Source: Verrucomicrobiota bacterium
GTDB lineage: Bacteria > Verrucomicrobiota > Verrucomicrobiia > Limisphaerales > Pedosphaeraceae
Reading direction: 5' to 3'
Assembly: GCA_021325145.1 (NCBI GenBank)
Contig: JAJPHR010000103.1
Span: 1 to 64,000 of the forward strand
DNA: 64,000 nucleotides
Shown: piece by piece, positions 48,575-59,301 of the stretch
How the letters are laid out: every line of letters starts with the position of its first letter
Numbering within the stretch: position 1 is the stretch's first letter
Position numbers and translations under genes: made by a program
The notes under the pieces: generated by a model
What the model saw: the letters and a program-made list of their open reading frames with translations, nothing else
Told to the model about the DNA's origin: nothing
Databases searched by the model: none

Positions 48575-49132
48575 ATGTGCGAAATTACGGTGCTCCTGGA
48601 AGCAGTCGAGCGAGGCCAGCCCCGGGCGGCGGAGGAATTGTTGCCTTTGGTGTACGATGAGTTGCGCCGGCTGGCGGCCGCTCGCATGGTGCAAAGGGAA
48701 GCAGGCCAGACTTTGCAGCCCACGGCCCTGGTGCATGAGGCCTGGCTGCGGCTCGTCACGGAAGGAGAGCGGACCTGGAACAACCGCGCGCATTTTTTCC
48801 GGGCGGCAGCCCAGGCGATGCGGCGAATTCTGGTGGACCGGGCGCGCCATAAATCCAGCCTGAAATGCGGGGGCGATCGGGAAAAGGTGGCGATTGACGA
48901 TCTGGAATTGGCCGCGGCAACACCGGACGACCGGATTTTGTTGATTGATGACGCGTTGGAACAATTGGGAGCGGAGGATGAAGAGAGCGCCAGGATCATC
49001 ACTTTGAAGTTTTTTGCCGGGATGACCAATATTGAAATAGCCAAAATGTTGGGCGTGACCGAGCGAACGGTGGAGCGTCAATGGGCCTATGCCAAAGCCA
49101 GTCTCTACGAAATCATCCAGAAAGGCGGTTGA
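48575..49132 (+). CDS. ECF sigma factor, TIGR02999/ECF-type subfamily
   Basis: A 185-residue sigma factor. Region 2 is present as 'LPLVYDELRRLAAARM', followed by the subfamily block 'QTLQPTALVHEAWLRL' and 'WNNRAHFFRAAAQAMRRILVDRARHK'. Region 4 is 'ESARIITLKFFAGMTNIEIAKMLGVTERTVERQWAYAKASLY', with a helix-turn-helix. This subfamily typically sits next to a Ser/Thr kinase gene rather than an anti-sigma factor, and here a kinase gene starts 62 bases later on the same strand; control by phosphorylation is reported for related systems and is inferred here. Target promoters are not identified. Confidence 0.95.
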   Translation: MCEITVLLEAVERGQPRAAEELLPLVYDELRRLAAARMVQREAGQTLQPTALVHEAWLRLVTEGERTWNNRAHFFRAAAQAMRRILVDRARHKSSLKCGGDREKVAIDDLELAAATPDDRILLIDDALEQLGAEDEESARIITLKFFAGMTNIEIAKMLGVTERTVERQWAYAKASLYEIIQKGG

Positions 49133-49194
49133 CGCTCAAATCGCATAACGAAGATTCTCCGTCTTAATTGGTTGGAAACCAGCATGAAAGTTCG

Positions 49195-51441
49195 ATGACA
49201 TCGGCGAAGCAAATCGAGAAGGCGCTGTTTGAGACCGCGAGAAATATGGCGGATCCCGAAGCCCGCAAAACGTTGCTGGATCAGGCTTGCAGCGGCGACC
49301 CAGCCATGCGGACCCGGTTGGAGCGGTTGCTGGCGGTGCAGGAGCCGGCGGAAGAGTTTTTTAATGTCCGTCTTCTGCCGTCGCAGATGGCCGAGAAAAT
49401 CGAGGGCCCGCCTGCGCCGGCACCGGCACAGCCGAACGGCGACAGCAAGCTGGATTCATCCGGGTTGGACGGCCTCAATCTGTGGATTGGCCGTTACAAA
49501 TTGTTGCAACGCCTGGGCGAGGGAGGGTGCGGAGTTGTCTATCTCGCGGAACAACAGGAACCGATGCGCCGCCGGGTTGCGCTGAAAGTTATCCGCCTGG
49601 GAATGGATACGGAGAGCGTCATCGCGCGCTTTGAGGCCGAGCGGCAAGCACTGGCAATGATGGACCACCCGAACATCGCCCATGTGCTGGACGCTGGCGC
49701 TGCGGAAAACGGCCGGCCTTATTTCGTGATGGAACTGGTGCGCGGCGTGAAGATCACGGAGTATTGCAACGAGAACAATCTCGACACACGTCAGCGCCTG
49801 GGCCTGTTTATCCAGGTTTGTCATGCGATTCAACATGCTCATCAAAAGGGCGTCATTCACCGCGACATCAAGCCCTCGAACATTCTGGTGACGTTGCATG
49901 ACGGAGCGCCCGTGCCCAAGGTAATTGACTTCGGCATTGCGAAGGCGACCGCGGGGCGACTCACGGACAACACGATTTTCACCGCCTACGAACAGTTCAT
50001 CGGGACGCCGGCTTACATGAGCCCGGAACAGGTCGAGATGAGCGGAATGGATGTGGATACCCGCAGTGACATCTATAGCCTGGGAATTCTGCTGTATGAA
50101 CTGCTGACCGGACGGACGCCATTCGACACGAAGAAACTGCTTCAGTCCGGTGTGGAAAGTTTGCGCCGGACATTGCGCGAACGCGACCCGCAACCGCCCT
50201 CCACGCTGCTTACGAATCTTAACAACACGGAATTGACAACCGTGGCCACGCACCATTGCGCCCAGGCGCCCAAGTTGATTTCGTCCGTGCGGGGTGACCT
50301 GGACTGGATTGTAATGAAGGCTTTGGAAAAGGACCGCAGCCGGCGTTACGAGACCGCCAATGGCCTGGCGATGGACGTCCAGCGCCATTTAAATAACGAG
50401 CCGGTGGTGGCCCGTCCACCGGGCCGGCTTTATCGTTTCCAAAAGCTGGTGCGACGCCATAAGGTCACCTTCGCCGCCACTGCGGCGGTTGCCGTCACGT
50501 TGATCGCCGGGTTTGGCACCTCCACGTGGCTTTTCCTCGAGGAAAGAGGGTTGCGCCGGGAGGCGGAAAAGGGCCGCGCGAACGAAAACATGCTGCGGCA
50601 GATGGCCGAGGCGCGGGTGAAGATCGCGCAGGCGGCGGTGCTGATGGGGGAGGACCGCTTCGATGAAGCGGATCAACTGGTAACCGGGATCGAGTTTCCC
50701 GCGGCGGTGGTGCAGGGTGAGACGGTGTTCCGATCGCTGGGCAGCTGGGCGGCCATGCAAGGCCAGTGGAAGCGGGCGGCCCAGTGCTTCACGATGCTGA
50801 TGCAAGTCGATCAGGTCGAGACCTTGGACATTTCCAGCCTGGATGCTTCGCGTTGCGCAGTTGCGTTGGTGGAAGCCGGCGACCAGGATGGTTACGAACG
50901 TTTCCGATGGGCTGCCATCAAGCAGATCAGCACGGAGGTAAAGGTAAACGATCCTATTGTTGCCGAACGCACCGTTAAAAACAGCCTGCTTCTGCCGGCG
51001 GACGAAAAGGTGCTGTCCGCCCTGGCGGGATTGGCGGAAATCGCCGCCAAATCCATGTCCGAGGAGACTAAAACAGCGGGCGAACCCTGGCCCGGGGCCA
51101 AATCCTGGCGCTGTGTGTCTCTGGCGTTAATGGAATACCGCCGGGGACATTCCGCCGAGGCAATTGACTGGTGCAAGCAGTGCCTGGCTTATGGCGGTGA
51201 AAACCGCGTTCGGATGGCCACCATTCATGCCATTCTCGCCATGTGTTACTATCAACTTGGGCAGCTGGACTATGCCCGCTCTGAACTGGCTCAAAGTCGC
51301 GATCTTACAATAAAATCGAATGGCGGCCTGGAGATGGGCGACGGCAAGACCGGATTTTGGTTTGACTGGGCCCTGGTCAGAATTCTGCTTCGGGAAGCTG
51401 CGGGGCTGGTTTCAGATTCGACGGAGGATGCCGCGCTTTGA
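49195..51441 (+). CDS. Transmembrane Ser/Thr protein kinase with tetratricopeptide-like C-terminus
   Basis: A 748-residue kinase. The ATG at 49195 is chosen over an in-frame TTG at 49168. N-terminal 90 residues form a helical segment common in this subgroup. Kinase domain about 98-400: glycine loop LGEGGCGVVYLA, Lys in VALKVIRL, HRDIKPSN with catalytic Asp224, DFGIAK, and GTPAYMSPEQ; the activation loop is long (TAGRLTDNTIFTAYEQFIGTPAY). A membrane helix spans about 424-449. The C-terminal part (about 450-748) contains helical pairs such as 'DRFDEADQLVTGIEF' and 'YYQLGQLDYARSELAQS', like TPR units. It likely senses a surface condition and acts with the upstream sigma factor. Confidence 0.93.
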   Translation: MTSAKQIEKALFETARNMADPEARKTLLDQACSGDPAMRTRLERLLAVQEPAEEFFNVRLLPSQMAEKIEGPPAPAPAQPNGDSKLDSSGLDGLNLWIGRYKLLQRLGEGGCGVVYLAEQQEPMRRRVALKVIRLGMDTESVIARFEAERQALAMMDHPNIAHVLDAGAAENGRPYFVMELVRGVKITEYCNENNLDTRQRLGLFIQVCHAIQHAHQKGVIHRDIKPSNILVTLHDGAPVPKVIDFGIAKATAGRLTDNTIFTAYEQFIGTPAYMSPEQVEMSGMDVDTRSDIYSLGILLYELLTGRTPFDTKKLLQSGVESLRRTLRERDPQPPSTLLTNLNNTELTTVATHHCAQAPKLISSVRGDLDWIVMKALEKDRSRRYETANGLAMDVQRHLNNEPVVARPPGRLYRFQKLVRRHKVTFAATAAVAVTLIAGFGTSTWLFLEERGLRREAEKGRANENMLRQMAEARVKIAQAAVLMGEDRFDEADQLVTGIEFPAAVVQGETVFRSLGSWAAMQGQWKRAAQCFTMLMQVDQVETLDISSLDASRCAVALVEAGDQDGYERFRWAAIKQISTEVKVNDPIVAERTVKNSLLLPADEKVLSALAGLAEIAAKSMSEETKTAGEPWPGAKSWRCVSLALMEYRRGHSAEAIDWCKQCLAYGGENRVRMATIHAILAMCYYQLGQLDYARSELAQSRDLTIKSNGGLEMGDGKTGFWFDWALVRILLREAAGLVSDSTEDAAL

Positions 51442-51797
51442 GCCGTTAGCGTCGGCTGCTTCATCTGATCCCACGCGAGCGTCTGTCTCGTAAGGGCATC
51501 CATCCACTACAAAGCCACTCTTAAATCGCGGTCAGCCTGTGCCGCACGAGTTGGCTGGAAAAATAGTTTGTCGGGTTTGGGAGGCGGAATCCGTTTCTAG
51601 TAGTAGAGCCATATGTTATTGAACACCGCCCCCAAGCGAAGCTGTCTCCCGCTTTCCGGCGATCCTGAACAGATTTGCGTTCCTTTCAGCCTGATTTATC
51701 CGCCTCCACGGATCGAATGCCGTCTGTCTTTTGAGATTTGCTCCGGCGTCGTTCCCACCCGCGAATTGCCATCGACACACAACCAAACTACGAAAAC
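51442..51797 (+). other. 356-base intergenic region before the giant surface-protein gene
   Basis: No coding sequence, tRNA or convincing hairpin terminator is seen. The gap probably carries the promoter of the 2465-residue protein gene, but no clear sigma-70 pair is visible; it could be read by an alternative sigma factor such as the one encoded at 48.6 kb. This is inference only. Confidence 0.4.
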
Positions 51798-54700
51798 ATG
51801 AAAACCCCATCCCCAACCGCTGCCCGGTTCGAAGCAGCACCCCGTCATCTCTCAACGCCAGTCCGGCTGCACGCCTTGCTGCTGGCTGCCGTCTGTATCC
51901 TGCTGCTTGGCCGCGCATTCGATGCCCGTGCGGCAAACGGCACCTGGACCAATGACGCCAGCGGCCTTTGGAGCGCCACCCTCAACTGGCTGGGCGGCAC
52001 CATCGCCGACGGCACGGATGGCATTGCTGATTTCAGCACGGTTAACATCACCGCCAACCGAACGGTCACCCTGGATTCATCGCGCAACATCGGGAGCCTG
52101 CTGTTCGGAAACCCGGCGACTCCAGCCTTGACGAATTGGACGTTGAATTCGAGCGGCGGGAGCATTTTGACGTTGGCGGTTTCGTCCGGGTCGCCAACGA
52201 TCACCACAACCAACATCGCCAATTTTAATCTTACGCTGGCGGGAACGTCAGGCCTGACCAAAGCCGGCAGCGGCACGCTGGTGCTGGGCGCCACCAATAC
52301 CTATACCGGTCCCACTACGATCAGCGCCGGAACGTTGCAGTTGACGAACGCGTTGCCGCCGGCCTTGAGCGGTCCCGTGTTGTATCTTTCCTTCGATAAT
52401 GTCAGCGGCAAAACCGTTTTGAACGACGGGAGCGCCAGGGCGTTGCTGAATGGTGTCATTGTCGGGACCAATGCGAGCATCACCTCCGGCGGTCGTGTCG
52501 GCAATGCGCTCAGCGTCGGTCCCGGAGCGGTGAATACGGGAGGACTGTTCATCAACAACGGCGGCCCGCTCTTGAACAATAACGCCGCGGGCACCTGGAC
52601 GGTGGCGATGTGGATCAAGACGACCACGGCGGGCGGCGAGATGCTCTATCAAGGCGGCAGTTCGTGGGCGAGCGGCAATACGCGATTTTACCTCGCCGGC
52701 AATGCGAACGATTCGGTGGGTTCCTTCTTTGGCGGCGTTCGCTTCGCGCAGGGCTGGGAGGTGGGGCAAACGGTGGTGAACGACGGCAACTGGCATTTCG
52801 TGGCCATGACCACGGCTGCCGGCAATGTGAAGACCATTTATGTGGACGGCAACGTGGACACGTTCAGCGCCACCGCCGGCGACAACAGTTGGAACAACAC
52901 CGCCGTGGGCAGCCAACTCTGGATCGGCGGCGCTCCCAACATTTCGGACAACAACGTCGGCTTTAACGGCCTCATTGACGAGGTCTATATCTACAACCGG
53001 GCTCTACCCCAGTCGGAACTGCAGTCGATCATGACCAATTCCATCACGCCGGCGGGTCAATTCCTGCCCGCCTCGACCGCGGTTTCAATCACGGCCCCCG
53101 CAAAACTGGATTTGAATGGCAACAGTGTGGACATATCGAGCTTGAGCGGCAGTGGCATCGTGGATACCATCCTTTCCGGCGGAACTCCCACGCTGACGAT
53201 TAATAACAGCGCGGACACGGTGTTCAGCGGCGCAATCACCAACAGCACCGGAACCCTGACGCTCTTCAAGGCCGGAGCGGGCAACCTCACGCTGGCCGGC
53301 ACCAATGGTTACACCGGCCAGAGCGTCGTCGGCAACGGCACGCTCACCTTGAGCGGGACCAACAACCTCTATAACACCGTCATGACCATCAACGCCGGCA
53401 AGCTGGTCTTGAGCGGCACTAACAATTCCACCGGCACCCACTCGCTCAATGGAGGCACGTTGGTGGTGTCAAACGGCGTCATTAACAGCACCGGCGGCAC
53501 GGGCACCCGGATGCTGGTGGGCAATTACGCCGGGTCGCAGGCGGCCGTCTATCAGAGCGGCGTCAATTCGCTTGTTAACATTTCCTCGGGCGGCGGCGGC
53601 AACTTCCAGCTGGGCAGCGTGCCCGGCGCATCCGGCTACTACAATCTTTCGGGTGGCAACATTGTTATCGGCAATGGGAGCGAACTTGATCCCGCCGGTT
53701 CCGGCGGTGGCGCGGGTACTTTCGGTGAGTTCGACATGAGCGGGGGAACGCTCACGGTCGGCACCAGTGGCACGGGAGCCACCTATTTCCTGCCGGGTCG
53801 CGGCGGCGCCGGTGAGTCATCGGTGGTCAACATCCTGGGCGGCACGGTGAGCATCAATCCGGCCATGGTTGACGGGACCTTCGGCGGTTATGAGGTGAAC
53901 TGGGCAGCCAGCGGCGCTGCTCAAACCAACACCACCACGATCAGCGGCAGCGCCGCCTTCTTGTCGCCGAGCGAGTCGGTCAAGCTCAACCGGGGACCAA
54001 ACGCCGCCAACGTTTGTTCCTTGAACTTGAACGGTGGAACTTTCCAAACCCTGGGTCTCAATTCCACTTACACTGTCAGTGCCGCGGTCAATTTCAACGG
54101 TGGCACCCTGATGGCCGGGAGCGCCGCCAATGCAAATTTCATGACCGGGCTGGGCGGGGCTTACGTGTATGGCGGCGGCGCCACGATCAATGACAATGGC
54201 CAAAGCATTACCATCGCCCAGCAGCTTTTGGCGCCGGCAGGCAGCGGCATTACTTCCATTTCAATCGCCACGGGCGGCGCGGGCTATGTCATGCCGCCCC
54301 AGGTGATCATTAGCGATGCCAGCGGTACGGGCGCCACTGCTTTTGCCGTAGTTTCCGGTGGCGCGGTGACGGGCATCACCGTCACGAGTCCCGGCAACAA
54401 TTACTCGGCTCCGACGGTCACTCTGGTGGGCGGCGGTTACACGGTGCCGGCGACTATCAACACAGTCGCAATCGCTGCCAATGTCAGCGGAGGGTTAACC
54501 AAAACTGGCGGCGGGACCCTGACTTTATCCGGAGGTTACACTTACACCGGCCCGACTGTCGTGGCTGGTGGCACCTTGAGTTTGAATACGGGCATCACCT
54601 TCCCGGGCACTCCGGGCGACGTGATTGTCAGCAATGCAACGTTGACGGTAAACGCGGCGGGAGGCACAGCATTGCCAGCGAACAATTTCACCCTGAACTC

Positions 54701-57700
54701 CAACGCGGTTTTGAATCTGACCCCCACTCCCACGGCCAATGGTATCAATGCGGCAGGCGCGCTCACGCTGGCGGCCAATGTGAGCTTGAATCTTGCTTAT
54801 GGCACGGTTTCCGGGAATCCAACGGTCGCAGCCATCAGTGTTGGCGGGACTGTTTCCATGCCAGGCGGCGGCAACGTCGTCAATATCACCGCCTTCGGAT
54901 TGCAGATTGGCCAGTTTCCGTTGATCAAGTACAGCGGCGCGCCGCTGGCTGGCATTGCCAACCTCTCACTGGGCACCCTGCCTCCGGGTGTGGTCGCCAC
55001 CCTGGTCAACAACACCGGCAACGACTCAATCGACCTCAAAGTCACCGGCACCGGCCAGAACCTCGAATGGTATGGCTTGGATCCCAATACGGGTTTGATC
55101 AACTCCAACTGGGGCATCAATGCGCCCACCAATTGGCTGCTGTTCGGCACGGCCACCTCGGCCAGGTATCAGGAATACACTTCCGGCAGCAGCACCGTGG
55201 GGGACCCGGTCACCTTCGACGATAATATTTACAATAATGGCATAAATCCCCCTGCCACCAACATCAACCTGACCGCATCTCTTCGCCCCTTCCAGTTCAC
55301 GGTCAACAGCAGCCTGCCATACAGCTTCACCGGTTCGGGAAGCATCGTCGGGCTGGGCGGGATCGTAATGACGAATACCGGCTCGCTCACTCTCGGCACC
55401 AGCAACAGCTACACGGGCGGCACCTTCCTTGACGGCGGCACGGTTGTGGTCAGCAACAGCTTTGGCCTGGGCGCAGCCTCGGGTCCGCTGACGTTTGGCA
55501 GCGGAACCCTGCTGGTGGATGCAGGGATCACGAATACAGGTGGTGTTTCGGTCACGGCGAATTCAACGATCGATGTCGCCACCAATTTGATCCTTCGGTT
55601 GGGTGGTCCCGTTTCCGGAGTTGGGGGACTGACCAAGATTGACAATGGCACACTGGTGCTGGCCGGGACGAACAGCATGAGCGGACCCCTCACGGTGAGC
55701 CAGGGCACGCTGAGCATTGCCAGTTCAAATAATCTTCCGGGCACGGTTACCGTCGGAGACACACCCGGGGTCAATGCGGTAATGACTATTGCGGGTAATT
55801 TCAATGCCGCCAACAATGCGAGTCAATTCGCCTCGGGCCTGCTGGCTGGTTCGGCGGCGGGAGCATCAGGCGACATCCGCCTGACCTCCGGGTCATTGGC
55901 GGTTAAGCAGCAGTTGGGCTTGGGCGCCGGCGTCGGTGGGTATGCGGCGCTTACCATCAGTGGGGGAACCGTCTCCAATGGAAGTTTCATCGTTGTTGGT
56001 TTTAACAATGATCAGGCCGTGCTCAACATGAGCAGCGGATCACTGGCCATCAGCAACAATTTAATGACCATCGCCGCGGGCGGCAGCGCCTCCATCGGCG
56101 TCGTGAATCTGACCGGCGGGACTTTTAACTCCACCGCCACCACCGGAAACGGCAGCACCATTGGCGGAGCCTTTGTGGGCGAATTTGGCAACGGCACGCT
56201 GAATGTCTCGGGCAGCGCGGCGGTGAATTTGACCGGTTGGGGCCTGCGCCTCGGGCACAACGGCGGCGCCAACGGCACCGCCAACTTGAACGGCGGCACG
56301 GTCACGACCACCTCGGCTTCACAAGGTGGTGGGGTTGGCGCTTTGAATTTCAACGGCGGCACAATCAAAGCCAATGCCGCCAATGCCGCTTTCATTACCG
56401 GATTGGCCAGCGCCACGATTTATGCGAGCGGCGCAATCATCGACGATGGTGGTTTTGGCATCACCGTCCCACAGGCGTTGCAGTCCTCGACGGGATATGG
56501 CGTCAGTGCCATCACGCTTTCCAGCGGCGGGTCGGGCTACATCGACACGCCGATTATTACAATCTTCGGCGGCAGCGGCAGCAATGCCACGGCGACGGCC
56601 ACGGTTTCCGGCGGCGCGGTAACCGCGATCAACATCACGTGTGCAGGCACGGGTTACAGCAGCAGTGACACGCTGTCAGTGAATATCTCCGGCGGCGGTG
56701 GTAATGGAGCGGCCGCCAACACGCCCGTCCTCGCCGCCAACATCGCCGGTGGCCTGACCAAGAATGGCAGCGGTACGCTTACGTTGACCGGCACGAATGT
56801 TCTCACTGGCCCGCTCACGAACAACGCCGGCACGCTCTCGCTGAGCGGCCCGGGCACTTACAGCGGTTCCGCCCGGGTCAACGGCGGCAGCCTCTTGATT
56901 AACACGGCATCCCAATTGGCTGGGAACGTGGCGGTCACCAACGGGGGCACTTTTGGCGTCACGCAGGCCGGCACGGGCACGAATGCCATCGGCAACCTGA
57001 CGCTTGGCCTGGCCGGGGCGACGAATGGCGCGACTCTGAGCCTGGTTTTCGCCGGCGGCAATTCGGCTGCGCCGTTGCTTACCTGCGGCACCCTGACGTT
57101 GAACGGTACGAACACAGTCGGCATTGCCGGCCGGTTCACTGTGGGCGCATTTCCCATTGTAAAATATACCGGCGCCATCGCCGGCTCCGGTGTATTTAAT
57201 ACGGCGCTCGCCGCGCCGCAGGGAGTCGTGGCCACGCTTTCCAACGCTGTGGCAAGTTCCACCCTGTATGCGGTCATCACCAGCACCGGTCCCGGATTGG
57301 TGTGGACGGGCACCAACAGCAATCCGGCGCTGACCAATGTGTGGGACATCGGTTCCACGACAAACTGGGTGATTGGCTCGACGCCGACCACTTACCAGGA
57401 AACGGTTCCGCCAGGTGATTCGGTCACCTTCAATGACGTTGGCGAAGGGGTGGTCACGGTCAGCAACACGGTCAGCCCGTTCAGCATGGTGATCAGCAAT
57501 AACGCGGTCAGCTACACCTTCCAGGGGCCCGGGCACGTTGCCGGACCCGCCGGCATCACCAAACTCGGCGCCGGCACGGTGACCATCAATCTGACAAACG
57601 ACAGTTATCTGGGCGATACGGTGATCAGCAACGGCACGGCGGTAATGGGCAGCGCTTCCGCTTTGCCCGGTTTGTCCAGGCTGAACGTTGGCCCCAGCGG

Positions 57701-59195
57701 GTTCCTGGAACTCAATGGGAATTCCGAAACCATTGGCGGGCTGATTGGCTCCGGCATCATTGACGACAACAGCGCCAACAGCCCGACCCTTACGGTTGGC
57801 GGCGGTGGCGCATGGAATGGCACGATCACGAATACTCTCTCCTCCAGCGGCCTTTTCCTCACCAAGAACGGCAACAACATTCTTACGATTGGCGGCAGCA
57901 ACTATTTTAATGCCGGCGGGGGAGGCAACGGCGGTGTCCAGGTCAACGGTGGAACCATGGTTATTACCAACAACGGTTTGGTGAGCGTCGGGAACGCTGA
58001 ATTCTGGATCGCCCAGGGCGCGAACACGGGCACCACGATTGTGGACGGTGGCACCTTGAATGTAGCGAATAACTGGCTGGTAATCGGGCGGGCCAACGCG
58101 GCTGGCAGCGGCACGCTGATTGTCAATCACGGCACGGTCCAGAAGGCTGGCGCGAATAATATCGTTCTCGGCTCGATTGGCGCCACCGGCACGCTGATTG
58201 TTAATGGCGGCCAGGTGCTCAACAACGGGATGTTATGGCTTGGGGAAAACAGCACCGGCAACGGCTATCTCTACCTCAATGGCGGTTTGGTTCAGGCCAC
58301 GCAAGTCCGTTTCAACATCAATAATGGCGGGGCGGGCCCATTGAATTCGATTGCGTACTTCAACGGCGGCACGCTCCAAGCCACGGCCTCGAGTAGCAAC
58401 TACATTCAAGTCACCAGCATGGTGATGAGCAACGGCTTGGTGCTGGACGATAACGGATTCACGCTCAGCATCGGCCAGGCTGCCCTTCAGGACGGGGATG
58501 GTTTCAACGGCGGACTGGTTAAGACAGGGTCAGGCGCGGTTTATTTCGATGTCGGTAATACTTACACCGGCACCACGGTGGTGACCAATGGCCTGCTCGC
58601 CGGATCGGGCAGCGTAGCCGGCCCCGTGGTGGTCGGGCCTTCCGGAAACATTGGCGCGGGCGACGCCGGCTCCATTGTAGGCACGTTCAGCGTTGGCGGC
58701 GATCTGACCCTTCACGGGACCGCGACCATGCGCATCAACAAGGACACTCCGGCCAGCGATGAAATCACCAGCATCGGCACCGTGCATTATGGCGGCACGC
58801 TGGTCATCAATAACATCAGCAGCTCGCCTCTAACCACGAACGACACTTTCCAATTGTTTAGCGCGAACGCCACCACCGGAAACTTTGCCAGCATCGCCGG
58901 TTCGCCGGGAGCCGGACTGGCTTATAGCTTCAGTTCTGCGAGCGGTGTGTTGAGCATCGTCGCCAGCGGTATCGCCGGCAATCCCACGAACATCACGTTC
59001 ACCGTCAGCGGCAACATCCTCTCCCTCTCATGGCCGGCGGATCATCTGGGCTGGACCCTCCAGTCGCAGACCAACAGCCTGACGGTGGGCCTCTCGACCA
59101 ACTGGGTGGATGTGGCGGGCAGTGCCTTTCTCACCAGCACCAATCTCACGATGAACCCGAACGGCGTCGCGTTCTTCCGGCTGCGGCATCCTTGA
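51798..59195 (+). CDS. Giant secreted protein of autotransporter-associated beta-strand repeats with LamG domain
   Basis: A 2465-residue exported protein from ATG 51798 (the frame is open to 51738). A long signal region has its hydrophobic core at about 24-38 (LLLAAVCILLLG). Many repeats of the PF12951 type follow, with cores like GGLTKTGGGTLTLSG and YTGPTVVAGGTL, each about 30 residues; they fold as a right-handed beta-helix. A LamG-like domain occupies about 191-414 (AMWIKT..GEMLYQGG, GLIDEVYIYNRAL). Two modules occur twice (near 775-915 and 1530-1670). There is no C-terminal beta-barrel, so it is not a classical autotransporter; instead it ends in the FFRLRHP-type module shared with neighbours. 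Surface adhesin or glycan-binding scaffold is likely. Confidence 0.9.
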   Translation: MKTPSPTAARFEAAPRHLSTPVRLHALLLAAVCILLLGRAFDARAANGTWTNDASGLWSATLNWLGGTIADGTDGIADFSTVNITANRTVTLDSSRNIGSLLFGNPATPALTNWTLNSSGGSILTLAVSSGSPTITTTNIANFNLTLAGTSGLTKAGSGTLVLGATNTYTGPTTISAGTLQLTNALPPALSGPVLYLSFDNVSGKTVLNDGSARALLNGVIVGTNASITSGGRVGNALSVGPGAVNTGGLFINNGGPLLNNNAAGTWTVAMWIKTTTAGGEMLYQGGSSWASGNTRFYLAGNANDSVGSFFGGVRFAQGWEVGQTVVNDGNWHFVAMTTAAGNVKTIYVDGNVDTFSATAGDNSWNNTAVGSQLWIGGAPNISDNNVGFNGLIDEVYIYNRALPQSELQSIMTNSITPAGQFLPASTAVSITAPAKLDLNGNSVDISSLSGSGIVDTILSGGTPTLTINNSADTVFSGAITNSTGTLTLFKAGAGNLTLAGTNGYTGQSVVGNGTLTLSGTNNLYNTVMTINAGKLVLSGTNNSTGTHSLNGGTLVVSNGVINSTGGTGTRMLVGNYAGSQAAVYQSGVNSLVNISSGGGGNFQLGSVPGASGYYNLSGGNIVIGNGSELDPAGSGGGAGTFGEFDMSGGTLTVGTSGTGATYFLPGRGGAGESSVVNILGGTVSINPAMVDGTFGGYEVNWAASGAAQTNTTTISGSAAFLSPSESVKLNRGPNAANVCSLNLNGGTFQTLGLNSTYTVSAAVNFNGGTLMAGSAANANFMTGLGGAYVYGGGATINDNGQSITIAQQLLAPAGSGITSISIATGGAGYVMPPQVIISDASGTGATAFAVVSGGAVTGITVTSPGNNYSAPTVTLVGGGYTVPATINTVAIAANVSGGLTKTGGGTLTLSGGYTYTGPTVVAGGTLSLNTGITFPGTPGDVIVSNATLTVNAAGGTALPANNFTLNSNAVLNLTPTPTANGINAAGALTLAANVSLNLAYGTVSGNPTVAAISVGGTVSMPGGGNVVNITAFGLQIGQFPLIKYSGAPLAGIANLSLGTLPPGVVATLVNNTGNDSIDLKVTGTGQNLEWYGLDPNTGLINSNWGINAPTNWLLFGTATSARYQEYTSGSSTVGDPVTFDDNIYNNGINPPATNINLTASLRPFQFTVNSSLPYSFTGSGSIVGLGGIVMTNTGSLTLGTSNSYTGGTFLDGGTVVVSNSFGLGAASGPLTFGSGTLLVDAGITNTGGVSVTANSTIDVATNLILRLGGPVSGVGGLTKIDNGTLVLAGTNSMSGPLTVSQGTLSIASSNNLPGTVTVGDTPGVNAVMTIAGNFNAANNASQFASGLLAGSAAGASGDIRLTSGSLAVKQQLGLGAGVGGYAALTISGGTVSNGSFIVVGFNNDQAVLNMSSGSLAISNNLMTIAAGGSASIGVVNLTGGTFNSTATTGNGSTIGGAFVGEFGNGTLNVSGSAAVNLTGWGLRLGHNGGANGTANLNGGTVTTTSASQGGGVGALNFNGGTIKANAANAAFITGLASATIYASGAIIDDGGFGITVPQALQSSTGYGVSAITLSSGGSGYIDTPIITIFGGSGSNATATATVSGGAVTAINITCAGTGYSSSDTLSVNISGGGGNGAAANTPVLAANIAGGLTKNGSGTLTLTGTNVLTGPLTNNAGTLSLSGPGTYSGSARVNGGSLLINTASQLAGNVAVTNGGTFGVTQAGTGTNAIGNLTLGLAGATNGATLSLVFAGGNSAAPLLTCGTLTLNGTNTVGIAGRFTVGAFPIVKYTGAIAGSGVFNTALAAPQGVVATLSNAVASSTLYAVITSTGPGLVWTGTNSNPALTNVWDIGSTTNWVIGSTPTTYQETVPPGDSVTFNDVGEGVVTVSNTVSPFSMVISNNAVSYTFQGPGHVAGPAGITKLGAGTVTINLTNDSYLGDTVISNGTAVMGSASALPGLSRLNVGPSGFLELNGNSETIGGLIGSGIIDDNSANSPTLTVGGGGAWNGTITNTLSSSGLFLTKNGNNILTIGGSNYFNAGGGGNGGVQVNGGTMVITNNGLVSVGNAEFWIAQGANTGTTIVDGGTLNVANNWLVIGRANAAGSGTLIVNHGTVQKAGANNIVLGSIGATGTLIVNGGQVLNNGMLWLGENSTGNGYLYLNGGLVQATQVRFNINNGGAGPLNSIAYFNGGTLQATASSSNYIQVTSMVMSNGLVLDDNGFTLSIGQAALQDGDGFNGGLVKTGSGAVYFDVGNTYTGTTVVTNGLLAGSGSVAGPVVVGPSGNIGAGDAGSIVGTFSVGGDLTLHGTATMRINKDTPASDEITSIGTVHYGGTLVINNISSSPLTTNDTFQLFSANATTGNFASIAGSPGAGLAYSFSSASGVLSIVASGIAGNPTNITFTVSGNILSLSWPADHLGWTLQSQTNSLTVGLSTNWVDVAGSAFLTSTNLTMNPNGVAFFRLRHP

Positions 59196-59301
59196 TGAGA
59201 ACAGACCCGCAGCCCGGCAGAGCGAAAGAGAATGGCCTGCTCATTTGCCGGTGGGCAGGTGGCCGGCGGCGTAAGTCTTGCCCGGGCGAAAGAGCATCAA
59301 C

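Noticed and set aside
56676..58130. 484-residue minus-strand frame inside the giant beta-repeat gene
   Set aside because: It mirrors the repeated Gly/Thr/Asn codons of the real gene; several similar minus frames appear across the same gene for the same reason.
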